Part shown: positions 1 through 10,109 of the stretch, one piece after another
How the letters are laid out: every line of letters begins with the position of its first letter
Numbering within the stretch: position 1 is the stretch's first letter
NCBI GenBank assembly: GCA_030686995.1
Contig: CM060706.1
Span: 140,515,505-140,579,504 of the forward strand
DNA: 64,000 nt
Direction: 5' to 3'
Source of the DNA: Artemisia argyi
Lineage: Eukaryota > Streptophyta > Magnoliopsida > Asterales > Asteraceae
The notes under the pieces: generated by a model
Database searches by the model: none
The model's input: only the letters and a program-made list of their open reading frames with translations
What the model was told of the DNA's origin: nothing
Program-made: the position numbers and the translations under genes

Positions 1-388
1 TCATAAAACCAAATTAATATCACCAAATTAATATCACCAAATTCATCCAATTCAACAAATTCATAAAACGTCAATTAGAATCAAACCCATATCACCAAAT
101 TAATATCATTATCTTCCAGTACACTCCATGAAATTTTAATTAACAAAACCCAACACAAATCCAAAAACACAAACACAAATCAGTCAGACAAATCCAAAAC
201 ACAATGCCTTCTTCGCTTCACTGCTATGTTTGTCCGAGTTTGGAGTTTGATGGGCATGTAACAATGCCCACATAAAACATAGGTGGTGGTGCATGCCAAC
301 TGTTTGTTGAAATGCCACCTATTGTTTTAGGATATATTTTCCTTTTTTCACGTTCTCATCTCGAGGCGTGACTCTTTTTATTTAGTTT
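1..388. other. AT-rich upstream region, no gene
   Basis: No coding potential is visible. The first 50 bases hold a short tandem repeat of a 14-bp unit (AAATTAATATCACC). A C-rich, A-rich stretch follows up to about 210. The last 20 bases before the next start codon are pyrimidine-rich and could belong to its 5' untranslated region. Nothing else stands out. Confidence 0.5.
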
Positions 389-2584
389 ATGGCTTCTTCT
401 TCATCCTCGGATGGCACATGGCCATGTCCATTTCGGAATTTTCATTGTTGCTCAGATGGGGAGGTGGGGCATAAAGGGACTCCTCGGCTGATTTCTCATA
501 TCAAAAGATTGCATCTTTCCTTAGACGAACGTAGAGATGTGTTGCGAGAGGCTATATCTACGGATCATGGGTTGTACATGGCTATGGAGGAAACGTTGAA
601 GGTTTTTGGTCAATGGATGTGTGGGAGGTGTATGCAATTACATGCAATTAGTCGGGCATGTCATCACCCGGACGGCCTTGGTCGTTTTACCGATAGTGAT
701 AGCGGGCACATTATTGGGATTGTGAAACCTTCTATCATTGTGCCTAAGACCAATGATCATGACCCGTTTGTATTGGATGTTGTACTCCTTGATCGTGTCT
801 TCAAAGCACCTATCGTTACTGTCAAAAGTATCCCACATGGTTGTCGTATGGCTTTCTCACAGGCGTTGAAAACAACTCTATACGAAGTAGTCGCTCAACC
901 GGGATCTATTGGAGCGTGGGTTAAGTTGTTACTTCTTCCTCGTTGCACTTTGCAAGTGTTTAAACCCACAAATAGACAAGAAAGCAGATCTGGGAATCGA
1001 AAGGCCTTGCAAAATCGTTCAATACTGAGCTCGCTAGCCACATGGGGGAAAGAGGATGGTGTTGCCATTTTAGTTAATAATATATTAGATGGCTCGGGTC
1101 CCGTGCCTCTTAACCAGGGAAGCGTTGATATCCAGAAGGAGAAAAATGCTGGTAACACCAACATCAAAGCGTGCCTTCGAAAGGTTGCTGATGGTCACTT
1201 TACTTCAGCGGTGAAGGTGTTATGCTCATCAGGGGTTGCTCCGCATAATGGTGATACCGTGATGGCCTTGGAGGCTAAACATCCGCACAAACCACCTCCG
1301 TCTATACCGAGCACTATATATGCTGAACCTGCCCTTGTTGTGGAGGTCGATAACGTCATTGGTTGTATTAAATCCTTCCCTAAAGGGACTTCTTGTGGGA
1401 GGGACGGCTTGCGGTCACAACACATTTTGGATGCTTTATGTGGAGATGGGTCTGCTGTTGCTACTGGTTTATTAAGTGCTATCACTGCAGTGGTTAATTT
1501 GTGGTTAGGGGGGAGATGTCCGTCGGTTCTTGCGGAGTTTGTTGCGTCCGCTCCTCTTACGCCGCTTTTGAAACCCGACAACGGGATCCGACCTATTGCA
1601 GTGGGTACTATATGGAGGAGGTTGGTTTCCAAGGTGGCTATGAAGGGTGTTGGCAAAGAAATGACCAAGTACCTTAATGATTTTCAGTTCGGGGTCGGTG
1701 TGTCGAGTGGAGCAGAGGCCATATTACATAGCGTTAACAGGTTGTTAAGTGATCGTCACGCTGACGGGTCTCTTGCGATGCTTACAGTGGATTTTTCTAA
1801 CGCTTTTAACTTGGTGGATAGAACTGCCTTACTTCATGAAGTCAGGATGAGGTGCCCTTCTATTTCTTTATGGGTAGAATTTTTATATAGGCAGCCAGCC
1901 AGATTGTATCTTGGAGATAATCATATATGGTCCACCACTGGCGTTCAGCAAGGTGACCCGTTAGGACCACTTCTTTTCGCTCTTGTGCTGCATCCCCTCG
2001 TGCACCAAATCAGAAACAATTGCAAGCTTCTTCTTCATGCGTGGTATCTTGATGATGGGACTGTCATTGGTGACACTGAGGAGGTGGCTAGGGTTCTGGA
2101 CATCATTAGGGCGACGGGTCCTGCTTTGGGTCTTGAATTGAATATCAAGAAAACTGAGCTTTTTTGGCCTTCGTGTGATGGTAGGAAGCTTCGTGAGGGT
2201 TTTTTCCCAAACGACATCGGTAGGCCATCGTTGGGGGTGAAGCTTCTTGGGGGGGCAGTTAGTAGAGACGCTGGGTTTATTAGTGGGTTGGCAAAGAAGA
2301 GAGCTACTAGTGCTATTGATATGACGCGTCTTCTTCCCCAGCTAGGAGACCCGCAGAGTGAGCTTCTCTTGCTTCGATCTTGCATGGGTATTGCTAAACT
2401 CTTTTTTGGCTTGAGGACGTGTCAACCTGTATATGTGGAGGAGGCTGCTCTGCTTTTTGACAAAGGATTGCGCGAGGCGGTTGAGGATATGGTGGTTTGT
2501 GGAGGTCCCTTCTTTGGGGATCTCCAGTGGCGACTCGCTTCTTTACCCATTAGGTTTGGTGGTTTGGGCTATATTCGGCGGTAG
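389..2584 (+). CDS. R2-like non-LTR reverse transcriptase, N-terminal part (zinc fingers + RT)
   Basis: 731 codons open from an ATG in good plant context (ATGGCT, serine-rich start). Residues about 12-43 form a CCHH-like finger (WPCPF ... HIKRLH) and about 76-93 a second CxxC...CH cluster. The reverse transcriptase core runs from roughly residue 390 to 620: motif A VDFSNAFN with Asp468, motif B GVQQGDPLGPLLFAL, and motif C YLDDG with Asp555-Asp556. Such enzymes copy their own RNA at a nicked chromosomal site. N-terminal zinc fingers followed by RT are typical of early-branching non-LTR elements (R2, NeSL and relatives), not of the L1 type. The frame ends at a stop just after an FGGLGY motif, where the homologous protein clearly continues in the -1 frame, so this is the first half of a broken gene. 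A domesticated RT gene is the alternative. Confidence 0.8.
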   Translation: MASSSSSDGTWPCPFRNFHCCSDGEVGHKGTPRLISHIKRLHLSLDERRDVLREAISTDHGLYMAMEETLKVFGQWMCGRCMQLHAISRACHHPDGLGRFTDSDSGHIIGIVKPSIIVPKTNDHDPFVLDVVLLDRVFKAPIVTVKSIPHGCRMAFSQALKTTLYEVVAQPGSIGAWVKLLLLPRCTLQVFKPTNRQESRSGNRKALQNRSILSSLATWGKEDGVAILVNNILDGSGPVPLNQGSVDIQKEKNAGNTNIKACLRKVADGHFTSAVKVLCSSGVAPHNGDTVMALEAKHPHKPPPSIPSTIYAEPALVVEVDNVIGCIKSFPKGTSCGRDGLRSQHILDALCGDGSAVATGLLSAITAVVNLWLGGRCPSVLAEFVASAPLTPLLKPDNGIRPIAVGTIWRRLVSKVAMKGVGKEMTKYLNDFQFGVGVSSGAEAILHSVNRLLSDRHADGSLAMLTVDFSNAFNLVDRTALLHEVRMRCPSISLWVEFLYRQPARLYLGDNHIWSTTGVQQGDPLGPLLFALVLHPLVHQIRNNCKLLLHAWYLDDGTVIGDTEEVARVLDIIRATGPALGLELNIKKTELFWPSCDGRKLREGFFPNDIGRPSLGVKLLGGAVSRDAGFISGLAKKRATSAIDMTRLLPQLGDPQSELLLLRSCMGIAKLFFGLRTCQPVYVEEAALLFDKGLREAVEDMVVCGGPFFGDLQWRLASLPIRFGGLGYIRR

Positions 2585-2604
2585 AGGCTTCATCTTATGC
2601 CTTT

Positions 2605-3582
2605 GTGGCCTCGAGGGCCCAATCTTGGGCGCTTCAGGACCACATCTTACGCAATAGTGGCGTATGCGATATGGATTATGATTATGATTGTGCTTTGACT
2701 TGTCTTCGTGATATGATTCCAAACTTTGACTTTGGCTGTTTCGCTAAAAAGGACACCGTCCCCACTAAAGCCCAACACACATTGGCGAGTGCTCTTTTTA
2801 GCAAGATTGTCCAAGACATGGAAGTTTACTTTGAGATGACCGTTAGACAAAAAGCGGTTTTTGAGTGTCTGCGTGCACCACATGCTCAAGAATTTCTTCT
2901 TGCCATCCCTATAGACGGTCTCGGTCAACATATGTCGCCGATTGAGTATCGCACTATCCTTAAATATCGCCTCATGATTCCAATTTTTCCGGTTGATGAA
3001 ATTTGCCCGGTTTGTCACAAAGCTTGTTTGGACTCATTCGGAGAGCATGCAGTTCATTGTAGAGAGCTTCCGGGGTTCAAATACCGTCATGATTTGGTTA
3101 GGGATGTTCTTTTTGACATATTCAGGCGTGCTGGGATTTCAGTTAAGAAAGAAGCACCTGTGAATTTCTTGACCGACCCGATGGAAGGAAGATCGACACT
3201 TAGACCAGCTGACATTTTGGTTTTTGGATGGATAAGGGGGAAACATGCTTGTGTAGATCTAACGGGGGTTTCTCCACTTGTGGGATTGGGGAATCATGCT
3301 TTTACGGCAGGTCAGGCTGCTTTGAAAGCCGCTTCATGCAAAGTAACCAAACACGAGAAAGCGTGCCTTGATAACCAACACGCGTTTATACCTTTTGCAT
3401 TTGATACTTTTGGTTTCCTTGCATCGGAGGCTGTGGAGCTGCTAAAAAGAGTCCAACGGGTCATGCATGGCAATGTTACGACCCCAAGGTCCTTGAATGT
3501 AGTTTTTAAAAGATTAAGTTTCGCTATTCAAAAAGGGTTAGCGGCGCAGCTTGTTGCCCGCTTGCCTATCGTTTCAGTGTAA
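2605..3582 (+). CDS. R2-like non-LTR element, C-terminal part (zinc knuckle + restriction-like endonuclease)
   Basis: 325 codons from the first ATG, but the open frame begins upstream near 2566 and continues the RT protein in the -1 frame. Positions 3004-3060 encode a CPVC...H...HC zinc knuckle. It is followed by RPADI (about 3202-3216) and CVDLT (about 3247-3261). Spacing and order match the CCHC plus PD-(D/E)xK restriction-like endonuclease of R2-type elements, which nicks the target site. The expected Pro-Asp is read here as Pro-Ala-Asp, so the active-site assignment is tentative. The frame ends in TAA at 3580-3582 and no poly(A) tail follows. Together the two frames would make a protein of about 1,060 residues, a usual size for such elements. 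Confidence 0.7.
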   Translation: MASRAQSWALQDHILRNSGVCDMDYDYDCALTCLRDMIPNFDFGCFAKKDTVPTKAQHTLASALFSKIVQDMEVYFEMTVRQKAVFECLRAPHAQEFLLAIPIDGLGQHMSPIEYRTILKYRLMIPIFPVDEICPVCHKACLDSFGEHAVHCRELPGFKYRHDLVRDVLFDIFRRAGISVKKEAPVNFLTDPMEGRSTLRPADILVFGWIRGKHACVDLTGVSPLVGLGNHAFTAGQAALKAASCKVTKHEKACLDNQHAFIPFAFDTFGFLASEAVELLKRVQRVMHGNVTTPRSLNVVFKRLSFAIQKGLAAQLVARLPIVSV

Positions 3583-3777
3583 AACTTTGTTTTATTATAA
3601 GCCATTTATATCAATTTTAATCAAATTAGTATAAGCACCCACTAGTTTGGGCGTGATAGTAGCAGCCTTTGTAATAATAGCAAACATCTTCGCTTTTATA
3701 AAAAAGAGAAAGACCAACTCCCAATCTCTAAATCTTTATACAGTGTTTGATCTTGGAAACCTTAGAAGCAAGTAATC

Positions 3778-4728
3778 ATGGATTACTGCTTCAGATCTTT
3801 AACAAGATTGTCACTTTCCACCATTGTTGTTGCTATATTGCTTGCATTTAGTTTTACTTCCACAGGTTTGGATCTCGTTTCCATTTCTGTTTTTTTAGCT
3901 TTTGTTTGCAATCTTTTATAATAAGGCAAGTCATTGGGCATTGATTAACTAGTGACTTCTATTTTTGTTTGTTAATGTGCAGAAGCGTATGATGCACGTG
4001 ACCCAAAAGGAAACATCACAATCAAGTGGGATATCATTAGTTGGACCCCTGATGGCTATGTTGTAAGTATCAAAATTTCTTTTTTTGCAGTTTGAAGTTC
4101 GTAATCACAAATGGTACAAATAGGTACTCATATCATAATTTTGTTTTCAACAGGCCGTCATTACTATGTATAATTTCCAGAAATATCGCCGCGTCTCACG
4201 TCCCGGATGGACCTTAGGTTGGACGTGGGCTAAGAGAGAGGTGATATGGAGCATGTTGGGAGCTCAAGCCACCGAGCAAGGAGACTGTTCAAGATACAGA
4301 AGTACACCACCACATTGCTGTCAGAAAACCCCAACGGTTGTTGATTTATTACCCGGAACACCTTACAATCAGCAGATTGCAAATTGTTGCAAGGGAGGTG
4401 TTATCAAGCCATGGGGCCAAAGCTCATTCCAAGTTAGTGTTGGTGCAGCTGGAACCGCTAACAGCACGGTCAAACTACCCGTGAATTTCACCTTGCTTGC
4501 ACCCGGCCATGGCTATAAATGTGGACCTGCTGCCATTGGTAAAAGAACAAAGTTCATTACTCCAGATGGAAGAAGAGTAACTCAAGCTATGAGTAAGTAT
4601 TACTAAAGTTACTTCTAGACCATATAACTCTATAATCTTTAAAAGATTCTAACCCCCTAAATCTGTTTTTGCCAGTGACTTGGAACGTTAAATGTACATA
4701 TAAAGAAAAAAAGGCTCATGGTCAATAA
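3778..4728 (+). pseudogene. COBRA-family protein, truncated copy (four exons, lacks CCVS region and GPI signal)
   Basis: Exons 3778-3865, 3983-4062, 4154-4592 and 4676-4728 use GT-AG introns at exactly the positions of the intact COBRA gene at 44803. They encode about 219 residues: signal peptide (about 1-29), then the N-terminal cellulose-binding-like region with conserved motifs such as PGWTLGWTWAK and GTPYNQQIANCCKGG. Exon 4 starts like its paralogue (MTWN.KCTY) but similarity is lost near 4703 and a TAA follows at 4726-4728. The cysteine-rich CCVS stretch, the C-terminal half and the GPI-anchor signal are absent. Relative to the full copy it lost 1 codon in exon 1 and 6 codons in exon 3, both in frame. 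Similarity extends about 100 bp upstream, so the promoter was duplicated too. It may be a pseudogene or may still give a short secreted protein; the intact frame and splice sites leave this open. Confidence 0.75.
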
Positions 4729-5354
4729 GAAAGAAGAGCAAAGGATAGAGTGCAAATCACAATACATAAGTCTGCTTTGACTCTTTGGGGCAACAAGCGC
4801 TTTGAAACATTTTAGAGCATTTAGCGTCAAGCATTTACTGTTAAGATTTAAAAGCTTGTTTTGACAATAAGCATTGAACATTTAAGATTTGGTCAAAATG
4901 CTCCTTTTCCGAATGCTCTTCTTATGAGCATTGTGAAAATTGAAGTAGCATTTGCGAATAAGATTTACTATATACCTCTACCTATAAATTAATGAGTATA
5001 TCATTATAACAGTTTGGTTGACTTGTCAAAATTTAGTGTCTTTTCATTTTATTTGTATACGTTTGTAGTTATTGCCGATGAAGAAATATATACCGATATT
5101 TTATGTTTTTATTTTTGTTTTAAGCATACTATGTCGTTTATGTATTAACTAGCAAGGTACCAGCGCGATGCGGTGACATGTACCCTGCAACTATTATTTT
5201 CAGCGAACAATGGTTTTTTTATTATTTTATTTACGGTGATAATATGTTTAGAATTTGCGAGAATCTTTTTTGCAGAACATGAGGACATTTAAGTAGATGA
5301 GTTTGAGCGCTGGACGTTTGTTAATTGGGGGTGTTTTAGCGATTTGTTATTTTG

Positions 5355-5385
<31 letters not shown>

Positions 5386-5499
5386 ATAAAAAGAATTTTA
5401 TAGTGTAAACTCTCTTTATCTGATGCAAATGGACATAAAGTTGAACGCTTTATAACGCAAATGGAACCTAGAGTAATATAATGCAAACTTAACACATTT
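4729..5499. other. Spacer with low-complexity sequence
   Basis: No gene. 4760-4935 repeats the words GCATT and AGCATTT in both orientations and looks like a small MITE remnant. 5355-5383 is an uninterrupted run of 29 A. A short GC-richer piece at 5155-5190 (GCGCGATGCGGTG) resembles a dispersed plant repeat that I could not classify. Confidence 0.4.
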
Positions 5500-6191
5500 G
5501 GAAAAGTTTTATTCGCACATATTTCTATCTATCTAATATTATAATGTAAAATTGTGGTTAAACTTAAACATTTACTTGCACTTTTTAAAACTCTAGATAA
5601 AACATAGAAATTTTATTCACATTTTCCCAGTGTTTTAAAACCCGGGTTGAACTGGCCGTTTAAACCGTGAACCGGTCAGGTGACCGAAAGAAGGTTTAGA
5701 GCGAAAAACTCGGTTAAACAGGTTGAACCGTGACTTGACGGCTTTGCCGGGCCAATTAGAAAATGAGTTTTTAAAACATTGCATTTTTCTAAAGTGATAG
5801 TAAAATTATACCTTTGCTTACACTTATCTAAAAGTGTAGATAAAAACTTAAACATTACTCTCTCTTTTATATAAATGTAGGTAAAATAATACTACGTACT
5901 TTTACTCGCACTTCTTAAAAAGAGTAGGTAAAATTATAGTTTTGCCCACAATCTTTTAAAAGTGTGAGTAAAAAACTACACTATTACTCAAGTAAAACTT
6001 CATATCTCCTCACACTTTTTATAATGTGTAAGAAAAACTTACACGTTTGCTTACACTTTTCAAAATGTGTGAATAAAATTAAAACTATGCTCACACTTTC
6101 TCTAAAAATGTAAGGATATATAGACTTTTGCTCACACTTATTACATGTGTCATTATAACAAGTGTTATTAAAAAACCTTTTTCTTGTAGTG
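5500..6191 (+). mobile_element. Orphan 3' end of a CACTA (En/Spm) DNA transposon
   Basis: The fragment ends at 6176-6191 with CCTTTTTCTTGTAGTG, the inverted form of the CACTACAAGAAA terminus that defines CACTA transposons. Inside it, from about 5780 to 6150, short units of the kind CACACTTTT...AAAAGTGTGAG recur every 50-70 bp in both orientations, as the subterminal transposase-binding repeats of CACTA elements do. No matching left terminus or transposase is seen upstream in this window, so only one end survives. The start is approximate. A GTT/TTG-type 3-bp target duplication cannot be confirmed without the other end. Confidence 0.65.
5640..5760. repeat. Dispersed GC-rich repeat, also found at 18392-18530
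   Basis: This stretch (AACCCGGGTTGAACTGGCC and related words CCGGTCA, GGTTGAACC) shares a vocabulary of CCGGTT/AACCGG motifs with 18392-18530 and stands out from AT-rich surroundings. It looks like a dispersed non-autonomous repeat inserted twice in the window, here within the CACTA remnant. No clear ends or target duplication were found. Confidence 0.35.
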
Positions 6192-7301
6192 TTGGAATGA
6201 ACAATGATTGAATAAGTTATCAACTTATGTTATTATAGTAATTAGTTAATAAAAATGCTTGGTTGACAAAAAAAATTACAGAATAAAATCAAGAGACACA
6301 TTTGTCATGTGAATATGGGGCGAGAAAGATGAAAGAGAAAACATTATATTACATCATTCGTCCAATCCACCTGTCATATTATTGTGTGGACATTTTATTT
6401 ATTTATTTATTTATTTATTTTTATTTTTATTTTTTTTTTTTTTTGTAAAATTTTGACGGATATAGCAATTTTCATTAGTTTTGCTACTTGGAGAATGCAA
6501 TGATTATGCTGGAGTTGGTTAATGAGGTTCGATTTTAGAACCATCTACTAATCAAATGTACACAACAAACATTAATTAGTGTTAGGCTGTTAGCTTTGTT
6601 AACATTGTTTTGTGGTTCTTAGGAGGGTTTATACTATTAATACATCATCAATTTATAACCTTTTTCATGTTATAAACCTATTCCTACTATGGATAAATCT
6701 ATTCATAAAGCTTTTAATATCATAAAACACAACTAACATTTTCAAAGAAAAATAAAAAAGAAATTAAAAAATAGTTTAGACCTCTCTAAGATCTTTTAGA
6801 CCTTTTCATTCCACCTAGGATTGAAATGGTTTCTCAATATGGTTCACAAATTTATAAACCTCTTCAAAATGTTTTAGACCTATTTAAAAACCACCATAGT
6901 GGATGCCCTTATATCACTTTTTACCTTCTTACTCCACCTGCATGTATTATTCCAAACATATTTGCTTTTTTTTTTTTTTTTTTTTTTTTCATTTTATTTA
7001 TTTATTTATTTTTTTCTAGAAACAAGATAATTTGACCCAAAAGGAAGTTGTAACTTAATGCTAGCTTTCTATTCATGGGAATGGATCATATGAATGCAAT
7101 ACTTTTTCAAAAGCTTAGTTTTGTTATTAGCTTGATGGGTTGCCGTTCTAAGTGAAACTTGAGAAATGATCTTTTAATTGGCTCAATGAGAACTTCTTTA
7201 TGAAGAAACTAAAATATGAGAGCTTCTTTCCAAATTCAAGTGAAACTCAAACGAACTACTTATCATTAACTAGAAAGTTTGTGTTTACATGCAACTTATT
7301 A
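6192..7301. other. Intergenic AT-rich spacer
   Basis: No gene. It holds a (TTTA)n-like tract with a T-run at 6386-6444 and another T-run at about 6962-6990. The small open frames here run through these homopolymers and are not credible genes. Confidence 0.5.
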
Positions 7302-7563
7302 CTCCCTCCGTCCCATATTAAATGTCCAGGTTTGAATTTTCAAGTCTTTCTTTATCAACTTTGACCTTAAATATTTTTGCTTATGTTATATAGTACGGAG
7401 TATTTGATAAAAATTATACGCAGTAAAAATACATGTAAAACTTAATCTATTCATATATTTTGTATCAAGTATTACATTACACAAACAAAAATATTTAATG
7501 TCAAAGTTGAGAAAGAAAGACTTTGAATATTCAAACAGGACATTTAATATGGGACGGAGGGAG
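7302..7563. mobile_element. Stowaway MITE (Tc1/mariner-type)
   Basis: Starts CTCCCTCCGTCCCATATTAA and ends with its inverted complement, flanked by TA at 7300-7301 and 7564-7565. This is the classical Stowaway terminal inverted repeat and TA target duplication. The element is 262 bp, AT-rich inside, and non-coding; inverted similarity extends well past the terminal repeat. It would move only with a mariner transposase supplied in trans. Confidence 0.92.
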
Positions 7564-7565
7564 TA

Positions 7566-8077
7566 TTAGCCTAAATCACGGGTTTATAGGCTAATTTAGG
7601 GTATATACCTGATTAATAAAAAGATCACAAAATACATATATACCCGATTAATAAATAAGACATGAAAACAAAATAATGCGACTTTGTAGTTTCTGAATAA
7701 AAAAAGTATAAAGGTTGAAGATTAGGTGAATAAAAGCTAACAATGATCTAGACGTATTTTGCAGTCTTTGCCATTCAAAAATACATGATCAAAATTAAAG
7801 ATACCTCTAAAAAATTGCTCAATAAATTCACTTTAATAAACAATTCAAACTCGGACAAATCATAAATTTGAAATCTCTAAAACATTTCTCATCGTCAAAA
7901 AAAACGAGTATCTGTAAAATTATTCAGCAAGAACACTAGTAGTCAAAGTAACAACACACCGATTCTTGCGACTTACCCTTAGAACAAAACATAGCAATGA
8001 AAAATGCTCCTCTGTTTTCAATTGATAATAATAAAACAGATGAGATACACTAACAAAACTTGCAGCATCCGTTTCTT
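7566..8077. other. AT-rich spacer, probable former 3' flank of the RRP6L3-like pseudogene
   Basis: No gene. The 200 bases before 8078 lie directly downstream (minus strand) of the last exon of the RRP6L3-like pseudogene and would have been its 3' untranslated region and flank. No poly(A) signal is assigned with confidence. Confidence 0.35.
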
Positions 8078-8457
8078 CTACACGGTCAGATCCTTAGCAG
8101 CAGAAGGAGGTTCCTTATTTGCAGGATTGTATACACTGAAGTCCCCAAACTCTCTTCTACCACTGGCAAAAAAATCGTCCAGTCATATTCCTTTTTTTCA
8201 AAAACAGAACCTCAAGCATTTGCCTATTTAAATAAGTGTGGATCATAGTTTAAGTGTGGGTTTTCACATTGATTGGGAAGGCATAGCTTTTTTTTTTTTT
8301 TGCTCACTAAAGGGAAACACCGTGTAGTGGTGACGATTTCACATTTTCATCCCATTCATCTATAAATGGGTTTATTTGGGCTATTTTTTAATTCAAACTA
8401 AGTCAATTTATGGTACCCTTTGGTAATCATTTATGGGAGATCTTTTACTTTAATCAC

Positions 8458-8762
8458 TGTTAGGATTAGGGATAGATATTCACAGGGCAAAAGGGAAAGA
8501 CCAGCAACCCAAAGACAGAAAACAGGTACAAAGATCAGAAGCTCAAAATTTGGGAGCAAAAACTGGTGTTTTATTTATGAAGTCAAAGTCTAGTTTACAA
8601 GTTACAGATATTACTCTTTATAAGAGTGAATAACCGACATACAAAAAAAACACCGACATACTAGTTTCCTGATACTTCTAGGCTACTAACAAAATGACCA
8701 AAATACCCTTACTACTAATATTACCAAAATACCCTTAGGAGGTGAAGTCACGATATCTAACA
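8458..8762 (-). repeat. 3' LTR of the small LTR element
   Basis: TGTTAG...CTAACA direct repeat, about 98% identical to 10110-10413; adjoins the purine-rich tract (minus strand AAGGTGGAGATTG) at about 8763-8775, the likely polypurine primer. Confidence 0.88.
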
Positions 8763-10091
8763 ATCTCCACCTTGAGTTCAACTCCTAAGTAACTCCATAT
8801 CTCCAATTTTGAGCAAATCCAAAACAATGGCGAAACTTGCTCAAAGGAACTGATTTGTAATGAAGCTTTTCAACTTACAACCAAATTTCCAATGGTGAAA
8901 ACATAAGGATCTTCTAGCATCAAGATCCGCAACATAATCCAAATCTGAGTAGTAGGCAACCAAATATTCACGTTCACCACCGTAAATGAGGTCCCGAGTT
9001 AAACTCCTCCAACTACTTCAAATCAAATTCAAAGTTCCAAAGAGCTAGAGATACTAGCCAATTTCAAATCAAACGATCGATTCCCAAAAGCTATCCGAAA
9101 CAAAATCGATCCAAAGCAAATGCCGATGACTTCAAAGCGAACAATCAAATGTTAGCCAACAAATTCAAAACGGTTAACCGAACAAACAAATCGGCTTAAA
9201 CGATCTTCACCAGTGACAATCAAATTCAGGCCGCAAACTTCAAAAGCCCGACAAATGAAGATCCAAATTTTCAAACTAACAAATTCCAAACGATCGAACA
9301 AACTACTTCAAACGACTTGAACCAAGTGTTCAAACACCAAATCGATCTTCAAATGCTAATACCAAATTCAAATTCTAACGACCAACTTATTGATAAGTAT
9401 TACGGTCCAACTTCAAACTTATTATCCGTATCAAACAAACTCAAGCTAATATATATAACTTGACGAATGAGCCCTAATAATTCAAACGCTCCAAATATGA
9501 TATGGATAATAATACCAATGACCCACTTATCCAATAAGAATTATAGTCTAAATACGAATACAAATACCCAAATAACCTAATCACGGGCTAGTCTTCAAAC
9601 AAACAATCACATCAAAATCCAAATAGTGACCAATCACAAAAAACTATCCATACATTCAAATCATCAAATAGCTCCACCATAACTGATTATTCCAAACATT
9701 AGTATACCAGTACCAAAGTCCCCAACACAAATTTTCATACACGTATCTAATTAGCCCCAAATTCAAGAACACTCATGGTTCTTATAAAAAAAACTAATAT
9801 CCAGAAAAAGAACCCAAACAAATTCAAACCATTCAATATACAAATTCTAACTATCCCTAATCCCAATCAATAAACACCTTCGATCTATCAAACAAGAAGA
9901 AGCAAAATCAATTGAACAATAACAAAACAACAAACCTCATGTTTCCAAGATTGATCGACAACAACCACCAAACACAAAACCAAAAACCACTCCTGATGTC
10001 TTCAATTGAATGAATCAACCAAAAAAAAAAAAAAAAGCTGATGTCGATTCAGAAAACCCAAAACAGTTGCAGCTTGCTTCAATCGATCGAG

Positions 10092-10108
10092 TGGCTCTTG
10101 ATACCAAT
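10092..10108 (-). other. Primer-binding site (initiator-Met tRNA type)
   Basis: Minus strand reads TTGGTATCAAGAGCC next to the 5' LTR, close to the TGGTATCAGAGC sequence complementary to the 3' end of plant initiator methionine tRNA. Confidence 0.75.
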
Positions 10109-10109
10109 T

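Larger units (their letters stand above)
389..3582 (+). mobile_element. RLE-type non-LTR retrotransposon or RT gene, one frameshift
   Basis: The two frames above form one gene interrupted only by loss of a single base somewhere at about 2564-2572. No other stop or shift occurs in 3.2 kb. Around the break I see no canonical slippery heptamer, so a deletion or a base-call error is more likely than programmed frameshifting. No target-site duplication or 3' tail was found, so the ends of the element beyond the coding region are unknown. Coding usage is more GC-rich than the surrounding DNA, as expected for a real gene. Confidence 0.7.

Noticed and set aside
2560..2605. Programmed frameshift in the R2-like gene
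   Set aside because: No canonical slippery heptamer or obvious downstream stem was seen; a one-base deletion is simpler.
8004..8248. Two plus-strand frames of 62 and 75 codons
   Set aside because: They overlap the last minus-strand exon of the RRP6L3-like pseudogene and are antisense shadows of it.
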